DNA of 64,000 bases, taken from NCBI RefSeq assembly GCF_001641335.1, contig NZ_LVEM01000001.1, positions 1,152,580 to 1,216,579 of the forward strand, read 5' to 3'. The notes beneath the pieces are model-generated. The model saw only the letters and a list, made by a program, of their open reading frames with translations. It was not told where the DNA came from and did no database searches. Source of the DNA: Bradyrhizobium stylosanthis (GTDB lineage: Bacteria > Pseudomonadota > Alphaproteobacteria > Rhizobiales > Xanthobacteraceae). Both the position numbers and the translations under genes were made by a program. Shown here in pieces: positions 40,514 through 49,150 of the stretch (position 1 is the stretch's first letter; each line of letters starts with the position of its first letter).

Positions 40514-40616
40514 GCGAAATCCTTCCGAAGCGCTGCCTTCCCCTGATCTAGGCCGCTGAACCGGCCCTTGCCAAGATGCGACCAAGCAAGGTTGCCGCAG
40601 GGGAGATATCCGGAAA

Positions 40617-41552
40617 ATGCGTGTCCAGCTCAGCGTCATGGCGTTGCTCGCCGCGCTTGCTTCGGCGGCTCCGGTGCCGGCGGCGGCCGAAGGCGGTCCG
40701 GCCTGGGAAGCCTGTTTCGCGGCGGCCAGCACGCCGGACGAACGGGTCAAGGCCTGCTCGACCGTCATCGACACCGGGAGCGAGACCGGACAGAGGCTTG
40801 CCGGCGCCTATTGCAGCCGCGGCCACGGGCTGACCGAGAAGCGCGAGCTCGACGCCGCGCTGTCCGATCTCGACGAGGCGGTCAAGCTCGCGCCGGACTA
40901 TGCCTGCGCCTACAACAACCGCGGCCGCGTCTACGGCTTCAAGGGCGATTATGACCGCGCCATCGCCGAGTACGACCAAGCCATCAAGCTCGATCCGTCG
41001 ATGGCGCTGGCCTACAGCAACCGCGGCGATGCCCGCTACAACAAGGGCGACCTCGACGGCGCGATCGCCGACTTCGACGCGGCGATCAAGCGCAATCCGA
41101 ACTATGCCCGCGCCTACGCCAATCGCGGCTATGTCTATGCCCGCAAGCACGACACAGCGCATGCGCTGGCCGACTACAGCATGCGGATCAAGCTTGCGCC
41201 CGATCTGCTCGCCTATATCGATCGCGGCAACGTCTATCGCGACAGCGAGCAGCTGGATCGTGCCGCCGCCGATTATGGCGAGGCAATCCGGATTGCACCG
41301 ACGGATGCGCGTGGCTGGCGCAATCGCGGCATGATCCGGCTCTTCCAGGGCAACAACAAGGGCGGCGTCGCCGACTACGACAAGGCGCTGCAATACGATC
41401 CGTCCGACGCGTTCTCGTGGAACAATCGCGGGCAGGCCCGCATGCGGCTCGGCGACAAGCAAGGTGCGATCGCCGATCTCAGGAAGGCGCTGGAATTGAA
41501 TCCGGACCTTGCGACTGCGCGCGAGGCGCTGCAGAGGCTCGGGGCGCTTTAG
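40617..41552 (+). CDS. Secreted tetratricopeptide-repeat protein
   Basis: A 311-residue protein with a signal peptide (MRVQLSVMALLAALASAAPVPAAA) followed by about seven TPR units. Examples are YNNRGRVYGFKGDYDRAIAEYDQAI and YSNRGDARYNKGDLDGAIADFD (truncated here), each with the G/A-x-A pattern. Four Cys residues lie in the first part of the mature chain. TPR arrays bind proteins, so a scaffold role in the periplasm is likely, with unknown partners. Confidence 0.87.
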   Translation: MRVQLSVMALLAALASAAPVPAAAEGGPAWEACFAAASTPDERVKACSTVIDTGSETGQRLAGAYCSRGHGLTEKRELDAALSDLDEAVKLAPDYACAYNNRGRVYGFKGDYDRAIAEYDQAIKLDPSMALAYSNRGDARYNKGDLDGAIADFDAAIKRNPNYARAYANRGYVYARKHDTAHALADYSMRIKLAPDLLAYIDRGNVYRDSEQLDRAAADYGEAIRIAPTDARGWRNRGMIRLFQGNNKGGVADYDKALQYDPSDAFSWNNRGQARMRLGDKQGAIADLRKALELNPDLATAREALQRLGAL

Positions 41553-41750
41553 CTGCGGTGCGATATGGGGTGACGACCAGCGAGGATCGCGGCTACCAGC
41601 GAAATAATCCTCTCGCTTGCTCTTGCGTGGCCGTCCGCGGTTCCCACGTCCTTTGCAGGACATACGTCCGAATGCGGCCGGCAGGGTCGCCATACATTCG
41701 GAAGTCGTGATCGCCAGCCGCCGACGTGTGCTCTGTCATAGGAGGGTACG

Positions 41751-42149
41751 ATGTCGGACTTTGGGTTTTTGAATACTCATCGCACGTGGGAAGACTGGGC
41801 CGGAATGCTGGTGGGCGCCCTGATCGTCGTCTCGCCATGGTTTCCCATCCAGGACCATCCCGCGATCGCCGGAGACTCGATGGTCATCCTGAATGCGGTC
41901 GCGGTCGGCCTGATCGTGTTTGGCATCAGTCAGCTCGAATATGTGGCGCTGCAGCGCTGGCAGGAGGTGGCGACGATCCTGATCGGATTGTGGCTCATCG
42001 CCTCGCCCTATACGCTCGGCTATTCCGCTGAAGGCTTCCTGCGCATCTATCATACGAGCCTCGGCGCGGTGGTGGTGCTCCTCGGCGTGCTGCTGCTGTG
42101 GCAGGACTGGGACCTGAACGATCAGGATATGCTCAAGCACGGGCAGTAA
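41751..42149 (+). CDS. SPW-repeat integral membrane protein
   Basis: A 132-residue protein with four membrane segments arranged as two copies of the SPW unit: WEDWAGMLVGALIVVSPW and WQEVATILIGLWLIASPY. The second copy has SPY where the first has SPW. ATAGGAGG before the ATG is a strong ribosome-binding site. SPW proteins are small membrane proteins of unknown function. Confidence 0.88.
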   Translation: MSDFGFLNTHRTWEDWAGMLVGALIVVSPWFPIQDHPAIAGDSMVILNAVAVGLIVFGISQLEYVALQRWQEVATILIGLWLIASPYTLGYSAEGFLRIYHTSLGAVVVLLGVLLLWQDWDLNDQDMLKHGQ

Positions 42150-42196
42150 ATCGCAGATGTCCGCGGGTTCGCCCGGCTATGGGCGGACCCGTGCGC

Positions 42197-42472
42197 TCAT
42201 GGCTTCACGAGGTCCTGATAGTCCGGGTGCTTGTCGATCCAGGCCTTCACGAACGGGCATTGCGGGATCAGCTTCAGGCCGGCCGCGCGCACCTGGTCGA
42301 GCGCGCCTTGCACCAGCTTCGATCCGACGCCCTTGCCGCCGAGCTCTTTCGGCACATCCGTATGCTCGAACGTGATGACATTGCCGTCGAGCTTGTAATG
42401 CTCGGTCGCCAGATGGCCCTCCACCTCGAGCTCGAAGCGGTGATGGGCCTTGTTGTCGATGACGTCGCTCAT
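42197..42472 (-). CDS. Small GNAT-family N-acetyltransferase (YjdJ-like), 91 aa
   Basis: A 91-residue minimal GNAT domain and a paralogue of the protein at 40238-40513. It shares the layout HxFELxVxG...A..Y.L...VI...HT..P..L.G.G..S.LV.GAL. The CoA loop is ELGGKGVGSKLVQGAL and the end is CPFVKAWIDKHPDYQDL. It converges on the SPW gene and lies 11 bases after the stop-proximal end of the next minus-strand gene. Confidence 0.87.
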   Translation of the reverse strand: MSDVIDNKAHHRFELEVEGHLATEHYKLDGNVITFEHTDVPKELGGKGVGSKLVQGALDQVRAAGLKLIPQCPFVKAWIDKHPDYQDLVKP

Positions 42473-42483
42473 GTGGTCTCCAG

Positions 42484-42999
42484 TCAGCTCTTGAGCGAGT
42501 CCGTCAGCATCTTGCGGATCGACCAGGCTTCGCCGTCGGAGGAGCCTCTGATGTCGCCGATCCGCCAGCTGCCGGCCTCGCGTACGAAGTCGTAACGCAC
42601 GATCAGGTCGGCGGGTTTCCGGTCGTTGCGGTGGCCGGTGATGGTGACGGCAACGATCGCCTTGTCCGCCTCCATCTTCTCGGCGTCAACCTTGAACGAC
42701 TTCACGTCCGGCTCCTGCGAATTGGTCACCGGATCGAAATCGACCGGACCGACGTCGCCCTTCGGCGTATGCGCATCAGCCTTGGCCCAGAGCGCGACCA
42801 GCGCCTTGGAGAGATATTTCGTCTTGGCCGCCTTGTTCTCGATGATGAACGCGCCGCCGCCATCGCCCTTGCCCTTGGCGGCGCGGGTGTAGATCGCGGT
42901 CAGGATGGCGACGGGATCGGCGGGGGCAGCGGTCTCGGCCAACGCCGACGAGATGCCGGCGAGCAGGGCGATGGCGACGAAGCAGCGGCGGGTGAGCAT
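42484..42999 (-). CDS. Secreted DUF3828-like protein
   Basis: A 171-residue protein with a signal peptide (MLTRRCFVAIALLAGISSALA). The mature part contains FIIENKAAKTKYLSKALVALW and ends in YDFVREAGSWRIGDIRGSSDGEAWSI (key part SWRIGDIR), a pattern of DUF3828/NTF2-like lipocalin-type periplasmic proteins. There are no cysteines in the mature part. Function is unknown. The GNAT gene follows after about 11 bases. Confidence 0.72.
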   Translation of the reverse strand: MLTRRCFVAIALLAGISSALAETAAPADPVAILTAIYTRAAKGKGDGGGAFIIENKAAKTKYLSKALVALWAKADAHTPKGDVGPVDFDPVTNSQEPDVKSFKVDAEKMEADKAIVAVTITGHRNDRKPADLIVRYDFVREAGSWRIGDIRGSSDGEAWSIRKMLTDSLKS

Positions 43000-43082
43000 G
43001 AGATGTCCCTGAGATGATGGCGCATGGCGGCGGGCCGGGAGCCGGCGCGCATCTCTGTAGACCAGCGTGAAGGCGGTTCGGT

Positions 43083-43448
43083 TCAATCGCTCGCTTTGGC
43101 GAGTCTGGAATCTTCCGCCTGCGGCTGCGTAGGAAGGCAGCCCTGGCAGATGACGAGGGAGCGGTTGACCCTCGCGTCCTGCTCGGCCTCGATGCCGTCC
43201 TGGGCCTGCCACCATTCCCTGGAATAGGGCTGAAGTCCGGCTTGTGACTTGCCCCGCTCGGCGCCGGCACGCGTGGCTCGCGATGCCCCCGCGGCAGCAC
43301 GCGGCTGATTGGGATTTTCGCCGGCGCCATCCCAGGCGTAGCGCGCAGGCGTGAAGGCGGGGTCGGAGGCGAGGTGGGCTTGCGGACCCATGGCGGCACA
43401 CCCGGCGAGCGCCAGCGACAACAGGAGGAGGGCGGGCGCTTTGACCAT
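43083..43448 (-). CDS. Hypothetical lipoprotein, 121 aa
   Basis: A 121-residue protein with a lipoprotein signal, MVKAPALLLLSLALAGC, and lipidation Cys17. The mature chain is hydrophilic and Ala/Arg/Gln-rich, with a single CQGC pair near the C-terminus. I recognise no family. It is divergent from the next secreted protein, with about 95 bases between their starts. Confidence 0.7.
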   Translation of the reverse strand: MVKAPALLLLSLALAGCAAMGPQAHLASDPAFTPARYAWDGAGENPNQPRAAAGASRATRAGAERGKSQAGLQPYSREWWQAQDGIEAEQDARVNRSLVICQGCLPTQPQAEDSRLAKASD

Positions 43449-43542
43449 GATGCGGCACTCTGTACGCGAGAACTTGTGAACGTTGCGCTGATCATGTTTA
43501 AAATTCCCTGAACGATTGCAGGCTCGCGCACGACCAACGCGA

Positions 43543-44040
43543 ATGAGATATTGGCTGCTCCTGTTGACGATCCTTGCCACGGCTGCACGCGCCGACGACG
43601 CAAGGCCCTTCAATCCCGCTGACTATCCACCCGGCGTGCAGAAGGCTCTGCACTACGCCAATGAGGAGTGCGAGAGCCAGGATGGCGGCGCGGTCACGTT
43701 CGCACCGGACACTGTGCGCAAGCTCGACCTGACCGGCGATGGCCGTGACGACTACATCGTCGATTTCCGCGACACCAAATGCGGGGACCGCGAGACCACC
43801 TATTGCGGAACCGGCGGCTGCGTCATGACCATCCTGGTGACGCTGCCGGACGGCAGCATACGCCCCGTGTTCGACGGCTATGTCCGCAGCTACAGGATCG
43901 TGGCGCCGCCGGTGAAGCGCGGGGCTGCGCGCACCATCCGCTTCGACCTGCACGGGAGCTATTGCGGCGGCTTCGGCGCGCAGGCCTGCGTCAAGGAAAA
44001 GGCGATCACGGCGACGCCGTTCGCGTTCAAGCAGCCGTAG
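43543..44040 (+). CDS. Secreted cysteine-rich hypothetical protein, 165 aa
   Basis: A 165-residue exported protein. The signal peptide MRYWLLLLTILATAARA is followed by a mature domain with seven cysteines (for example EECESQDGG, TKCGDRETTYCGTGGC and GSYCGGFGAQAC). The motif KLDLTGDGRDDYIVDF resembles a calcium-binding or FG-GAP-like loop. Disulfide stabilisation in the periplasm is likely. Function unknown. The ATG at 43543 gives the cleanest signal peptide. Confidence 0.78.
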   Translation: MRYWLLLLTILATAARADDARPFNPADYPPGVQKALHYANEECESQDGGAVTFAPDTVRKLDLTGDGRDDYIVDFRDTKCGDRETTYCGTGGCVMTILVTLPDGSIRPVFDGYVRSYRIVAPPVKRGAARTIRFDLHGSYCGGFGAQACVKEKAITATPFAFKQP

Positions 44041-44145
44041 GGCAGGTGTGCGGCGCGCGGCCTTGCAGGGGCGCTCGCGATGGCGATAAATGGGCCGAAA
44101 TGAGCGGACGGCCTGCGCGCCGTCCGCGCTCCCAAAGGAAGCCCG

Positions 44146-45753
44146 ATGCAGCCCCTGCGCATGTCCCGCCGCGTCATGAATCTCGCTCACATGCTGACCC
44201 AGAATGCGCGGCGGCACGGGGCGCGTCCCGGCTTCGTCTGGGGTGACCGATCCTGGACCTGGCGCGAGGTCGATGCGCAGGTCTCGGCGCTGGCGGCGGC
44301 GCTCGCCGCGCGCGGCATCGCCAAAGGCGACCGTATCCTCGTCCATTCCAAGAACGGCGACGAGATGTTTGTCTCGATGTTCGCCGCGTTCCGCCTCGGT
44401 GCGGTCTGGGTGCCGACCAATTTTCGCCTGATGCCAGACGAAGTCAGTTATCTCGCGGAAGCCTCCGGCGCGAAGGCGTTTCTGTGCCATGTCGATTTCC
44501 CCGAGCATGCCGCGGTCGTGAAGGGCGGCGCGCTCGCGTTCACCTGGAGCATCGACGGCAAGGCCGCGTTCGCCGAGAATTCGGTTGCGGAGGCCATCGC
44601 CGCGCAGGCAGGTCGCGTGGTCGAGAACGTCGCGGTCGAGCACGACGATCCCTGCTGGTTCTTCTTCACCTCCGGCACCACGGGCCGCTCCAAGGCCGCG
44701 GTGCTGACCCACGGCCAGATGGGTTTTGTCGTCACCAATCATCTCGCCGATCTCACGCCCGGCGTGACGGAGGCCGATGCCTCGCTGGTGGTGGCGCCGC
44801 TCTCGCATGGCGCCGGCGTGCATCAGCTGGTGCAGACCGCGCGTGGCGTCTGCACCGTGCTGCTGCCGACCGAGAAATTCGACATCGACGAGGCGTTCCG
44901 CCTGATCGAGAGGCATCGGGTCGGTAATCTCTTCACGGTGCCGACCATCCTCAAGATGATGGTCGAGCATCCCGCCGTCGACAAATACGATCATTCCTCG
45001 CTGCGTCAGGTGATCTATGCCGGCGCGCCGATGTATCGCGAGGATCAGAAGACCGCGCTGAGGAAGCTCGGCAAGGTCATCGTGCAGTATTTCGGGCTTG
45101 GCGAGGTCACCGGCAACATCACCGTGCTGCCGGCGGCGCTGCACGATCCCGAGGACGGCCCTTACGCCAAGGTCGGCACCTGCGGCTTCGAGCGCACCGG
45201 CATGCAGGTCTCGATCCAGGATGACGAGGGCCACGAGCTCAACGCGAACCAGAGCGGCGAGATCTGCGTGATCGGGCCCGCGGTGCTCGCCGGCTACTAC
45301 GACAATCCTGAAGCCAATGCGAAGGCATTCCGCAACGGCTGGTTCCGCACCGGCGATCTCGGCCACATGGACGAGGAGGGGTTCCTCTACATCACCGGGC
45401 GGGCCTCCGACATGTACATCTCCGGCGGCTCCAACATCTATCCGCGCGAGATCGAGGAGAAGATCCTGACGCATCCCGCGGTGGGCGAAGTGGCCGTGCT
45501 CGGCGTGCCCGACGCGACCTGGGGCGAGGTCGGCGTCGCCGTCTGCGTTCCCCGCGAAGGCGCCAAGGCCGTGAGCGAGGCCGAGATGGCGGCGTTCCTC
45601 TCGCCGAAGGTGCCGCGCTACAAGATGCCGAAGCGCTTCTTCTTCTGGGAGGCGCTGCCGAAATCCGGCTATGGCAAGGTGCCGAAGCGCATGGTGCGCG
45701 ACGAGCTCGAGGCGCGCGGGCTGCTCGACCTCGACAAGACGAAAGCGGGCTGA
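44146..45753 (+). CDS. Acyl-CoA synthetase (AMP-forming)
   Basis: A 535-residue adenylate-forming ligase. The P-loop-like motif A3 is FFTSGTTGRSKAAVLTH. The A8 hinge region is WFRTGDLGHMDEEGFLYITGRASDMY (key part TGDLG), and the catalytic Lys lies in SGYGKVPKRM near the C-terminus. It activates a fatty or aromatic acid to the acyl-CoA in the cytoplasm. A second ATG at 44161 is close behind the first. The DUF296 gene follows nine bases after the stop, so the two are an operon. Confidence 0.92.
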   Translation: MQPLRMSRRVMNLAHMLTQNARRHGARPGFVWGDRSWTWREVDAQVSALAAALAARGIAKGDRILVHSKNGDEMFVSMFAAFRLGAVWVPTNFRLMPDEVSYLAEASGAKAFLCHVDFPEHAAVVKGGALAFTWSIDGKAAFAENSVAEAIAAQAGRVVENVAVEHDDPCWFFFTSGTTGRSKAAVLTHGQMGFVVTNHLADLTPGVTEADASLVVAPLSHGAGVHQLVQTARGVCTVLLPTEKFDIDEAFRLIERHRVGNLFTVPTILKMMVEHPAVDKYDHSSLRQVIYAGAPMYREDQKTALRKLGKVIVQYFGLGEVTGNITVLPAALHDPEDGPYAKVGTCGFERTGMQVSIQDDEGHELNANQSGEICVIGPAVLAGYYDNPEANAKAFRNGWFRTGDLGHMDEEGFLYITGRASDMYISGGSNIYPREIEEKILTHPAVGEVAVLGVPDATWGEVGVAVCVPREGAKAVSEAEMAAFLSPKVPRYKMPKRFFFWEALPKSGYGKVPKRMVRDELEARGLLDLDKTKAG

Positions 45754-45762
45754 GCGGACGCG

Positions 45763-46623
45763 ATGCGGAGTATCAAGCAGCCGGGCGCGCCCGTCGCAGA
45801 GCGCATCCAATCGGTCGAGGCGAGGGGACGCGCCTTCTCCTTCACGCTTCAGGCAGGTGTGCCGCTGCTGGAGGCCGCGCGACGCGGCTTCGCGGCGGAG
45901 GGCTTTGCCGGCGGCGTGCTGAATTTCGAACGCGGTGCGCTCGGCCCGTTCGGCTATGTCATGCCGGCGCTGTCCAAAACCGGTGAGAATGCCGCGTTCT
46001 ACAGCGACACCTACCGGCCGGGGGGCATCACACGCACCTCGCTCGGCAGCATGACGCTCGGCACGCGCGACGGTGCGCCGTTCTTTCACTGTCATGGGCT
46101 GTGGACCGAGGCCGACGGCAAGGCGAGCGGTGGCCACATGCTGCCGGACGAGACCATCGTGGCCGAACCGTTCGAGGTCGAGGCTTTCGGTCTCGACGGA
46201 GCGATGTTCACCGCCGAGCCCGATGTCGAGACCAATTTCAAGCTGTTCGGCCCGGTGGCCGCCGCAAGCAGCGGCGCGCGCACGACGAGCCGCGCCTTCG
46301 CGCTGCGGCTGCGCCCCAACCAGGACTTTGCAGGCTGCCTCGAAGACTTTTGCCGCGCGCGCGGCATCTCGCGCGCCAGGATTCACGGCGGCGTCGGCTC
46401 GACCATCGGCGCGCGTTTCACCCATGGCGGCGTGACCGAGCCGTTCGCGACGGAGCTCGCGATAACGTCCGGCGCGATCGCGCCGGGCGCTGCGGGCACG
46501 CTCGAAGCCACGCTCGACGTTGCCCTGATCGACTACACAGGCGGCATCGCGCAGGGCCGACTGATCCGCGGCGACAATCCCGTGCTGATGACCATGGAGC
46601 TGGTGCTCGAGGTGTTGGGCTAG
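45763..46623 (+). CDS. Tandem PCC/DUF296-domain protein
   Basis: A 286-residue protein made of two related PCC (DUF296) domains at about residues 20-145 and 172-286. The second is better conserved, with FALRLRPNQDFAGCLEDFC and ARIHGGVGST. The first keeps the pattern FTLQAGVPLLEAARRGFAAEG and metal-type His residues in FFHCHGLW. DUF296 domains occur in AT-hook proteins of plants and in small bacterial proteins thought to bind a metal or small ligand. Co-transcription with an acyl-CoA synthetase suggests a metabolic role. Confidence 0.83.
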   Translation: MRSIKQPGAPVAERIQSVEARGRAFSFTLQAGVPLLEAARRGFAAEGFAGGVLNFERGALGPFGYVMPALSKTGENAAFYSDTYRPGGITRTSLGSMTLGTRDGAPFFHCHGLWTEADGKASGGHMLPDETIVAEPFEVEAFGLDGAMFTAEPDVETNFKLFGPVAAASSGARTTSRAFALRLRPNQDFAGCLEDFCRARGISRARIHGGVGSTIGARFTHGGVTEPFATELAITSGAIAPGAAGTLEATLDVALIDYTGGIAQGRLIRGDNPVLMTMELVLEVLG

Positions 46624-46636
46624 GCTCGGCGCGTGA

Positions 46637-48706
46637 TCATCGCGGGCTGGAACGCAGCTTGGCAATCGCCAGGTACGTGGAGTCGCTCAAGCCCGAGCCC
46701 GATCCCTGAAAGAGGTTGAGCAGGGGAGATTGTGCCTGACCGACGCTGTCGCTGTTCCGGATGTCGTACATGGCGGAGAACCGCCCGAGCAGCTTCTCGA
46801 CCTTCGCGGGGTCGGACAGATCCTTGATCTTCATGAACTTGTCCACGAACTTGGCCTGCTGATCGATCGGCATGGCGGCCATTGAGTCAGGCAGATTGAA
46901 GGTGGTTCTGAACACCTCCGAAAGCGCCTTGTCGGCAAGGATGTCGTATGCGGACGTGATCTCTCCCGCCTTGCGTTGGAAGTAGAGCGCGAGGCGGATG
47001 CCGGGATTCGCATCCCCTTGCTGCTGCTCCAGGCTTTGCTGCAGATAGTTCGCTTGTGTTTCCCGAAGTTGAGTCTGCTTCTGCGGTCCCATCATCGGGA
47101 GGCGCGCGACGTTGCCCTTGCTGTCGAAATTGAACGACGACGCGATTTCGGCAAAGCGCGGATCGGTCTCAGTGTTCGCGAAGCTCTTGGGATTGTTCAG
47201 GTCGGAGGCGAAGATCTTCTTCAGATATTCGGTGCTGACCTTCTTGGGGTCCAGACCCTTGGCGATGAGAACGAAATTGATCAAATTCCGGTTCGCAAGC
47301 AGCTCGGAAACGCTGTCGACGCCGCCGATGGCTTCCTGATAGGCCGTCGCGTCCTTCTGGGCCTGTTCCCGAACGGCTTTCTGCTCGCTGGTGCTTGCCC
47401 CTCTCACCACCGCAATGACGTAGTCTTTCGCAATATCGAGGACTTTTGCCGGGTCCTGGGCCACGAGCGGCGTCGTCAGATTGCCCTTTGCGTCGAAGTT
47501 GAAGGCGCGCGCGAGCTCGACGTAGCGATTGTCCTTGAGCTTGTAGACAAAGCTCTTGGGATCGGTGAGATCGCTCTCGAGCACAGCCTTGATGGTGTCC
47601 TTCGAGACCTTTGCCGGATCGAGGCCGACGGAGCCCAGCGCAAAATTGTACACGGTCGGCGTCGATACGAACGCCTGGAGGGAATTCACCTTGACGACGG
47701 CCGTTCTGAATTGCGTGATCGCCAGGGCTTCGCTCAGCGGGCTCGCCGCCGCATAGACCTCGGACTTGCTGTCGTCGAACCACTGCTTCGTGAGCGTGAT
47801 ATTTGCGGCAGTCTGGGCCGACTGGCCCGGCGGAAGCGACCCGTCAGGCAGAAACTCGAACGCGCCGGCGAGGTCGACGAGGTTGCCGATCCCCGCGATC
47901 TGGTCGGTGAGGCTGGATACGCTCTTGGTGTATGTTTCCAGGTGATATTTTTCGACCAGGATCTGGACGTTCAACTGATTCACGTCGGCGCCGGGTTGCG
48001 AAAGCTGGGCCGTGTAGTCGGCGATCTTGGTATTGGTGGCGGTCACGTCCGACTTGGCTTGCGTGAGCTGGGCGTTGAGGCCGCTCAACTGAGACGTGAA
48101 GGTGGTGCTGACATAGCTGTTCGGGTCGGATGGATCGCTGCGCAGGACCTGGCTTATGGTGTCGCGCGTCCACTTGCTCTCGTCGATCCCGAATGCCGAA
48201 TAGACGTAGTTGCGAAGACGATCGTCGTTCAGGATATCGTCGGCACTGGTGATGCTGCCGATCTTCGAGCTGTAGTAGTTGGATGCATCGGTCAGCGCAT
48301 CGACCTGCTTCTTCATCGTCGCCGTGTACAGGCCGATCATCTCGTCGGTCTGGTCCTCCGATTGCGCAACCGGCTTTTCAGTGCCGTTGAAGGAGAATGC
48401 CGCGGCAAACTCCCGGTAACGCTTGTCGACCAGCTTGTTGACGAAGCTCGTGCCGTCGGAGAGGTCGCTCTCCAGCACCTTTTTCATGAAGGCCTTGGCG
48501 TAGGCCATGTCTTCGAGGCCGTATGCCTTCATCGCATAGTGATAAAGGCGGTAGTCCTTCATGAAATCATCGACGGTCTTCACCTTGCCGATGTTGGCTT
48601 TGTAATAAGCAGCCTCTTTCGCGATGTCGGCTTGCTGCTCGACCCGCGTCAGGGACTGCTTGAGGTGGTGCGAGATGTAATTGTAGCTGAAATAGGTCGA
48701 TACCAT
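46637..48706 (-). CDS. Large DUF1217 repeat protein
   Basis: A 689-residue protein built from about five DUF1217-like units. Each has a pattern of the type L..R.L..Y...A.GLD...........VL.SDL.DP.S...K..D.RY.E.A.AFNFD.KG. Units begin near residues 38, 150, 340, 465 and 585. Residues about 205-275 form a probable coiled coil (LNAQLTQAKSDVTATNTKIAD). There is no signal peptide. DUF1217 proteins in Rhizobiales often lie in flagellar loci, but no flagellar gene is seen here, so this may be an orphan paralogue. The gene stands alone beside a repeat-rich region. Confidence 0.85.
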   Translation of the reverse strand: MVSTYFSYNYISHHLKQSLTRVEQQADIAKEAAYYKANIGKVKTVDDFMKDYRLYHYAMKAYGLEDMAYAKAFMKKVLESDLSDGTSFVNKLVDKRYREFAAAFSFNGTEKPVAQSEDQTDEMIGLYTATMKKQVDALTDASNYYSSKIGSITSADDILNDDRLRNYVYSAFGIDESKWTRDTISQVLRSDPSDPNSYVSTTFTSQLSGLNAQLTQAKSDVTATNTKIADYTAQLSQPGADVNQLNVQILVEKYHLETYTKSVSSLTDQIAGIGNLVDLAGAFEFLPDGSLPPGQSAQTAANITLTKQWFDDSKSEVYAAASPLSEALAITQFRTAVVKVNSLQAFVSTPTVYNFALGSVGLDPAKVSKDTIKAVLESDLTDPKSFVYKLKDNRYVELARAFNFDAKGNLTTPLVAQDPAKVLDIAKDYVIAVVRGASTSEQKAVREQAQKDATAYQEAIGGVDSVSELLANRNLINFVLIAKGLDPKKVSTEYLKKIFASDLNNPKSFANTETDPRFAEIASSFNFDSKGNVARLPMMGPQKQTQLRETQANYLQQSLEQQQGDANPGIRLALYFQRKAGEITSAYDILADKALSEVFRTTFNLPDSMAAMPIDQQAKFVDKFMKIKDLSDPAKVEKLLGRFSAMYDIRNSDSVGQAQSPLLNLFQGSGSGLSDSTYLAIAKLRSSPR

Positions 48707-49010
48707 CGCGCACTCCTCGCGGCTTCTGACGATCCCGGACGTCCCTCAATCATTGCGGGGTCGCGAGGTTGGGAAGCTGGCCTCATGCCAGCCGACGGTC
48801 GGACGGCCGCGTCCTGGGCTGCAATCTCAGATCCGGGAGCGCATGAGAGACACGTAGACCGAGTTTGTTGCTGTTTGTTTCCCAATATTTCTCAAATGCA
48901 GCTTTCGTGGGGGTTGCGTTCCCGATATGTTCTGGCTGGGACTCCGCTGGAATCTGTCCATCGTCCTTGCGAGCGCAACGACGGCGTGTGGGGCAGCGGC
49001 ACTCCTCTCA

Positions 49011-49150
49011 CTCGTGTCCCGGACGCGACGCAGCGCGTAGCGGTGCGGCGCAGAGCCGGGACCCCAGGAAGCGCCAGGGAACGCTGCTGCATGGGCCCAG
49101 GCTCTGCAGCGCACCGTCGAAGTGACGCTGCGCTGCGTCCGGGGCACGAG
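49011..49150. repeat. Palindromic repeat with long inverted ends
   Basis: The left end CTCGTGTCCCGGACG and the right end CGTCCGGGGCACGAG are inverted with 14 of 15 matches. GACGCAGCG and GCTGCG continue the pairing inward. Inside lies a further GC-rich palindrome around CAGAGCCGGGACC and GGCTCTGC. I associate this pattern with a dispersed Bradyrhizobium element of about 140 bases. Confidence 0.72.

Noticed and set aside
43498..46665. A 1055-codon open frame on the minus strand
   Set aside because: It lies opposite the acyl-CoA synthetase and DUF296 genes, is His/Arg/Gly-rich without any domain, and is a by-product of high third-position GC in the real genes.
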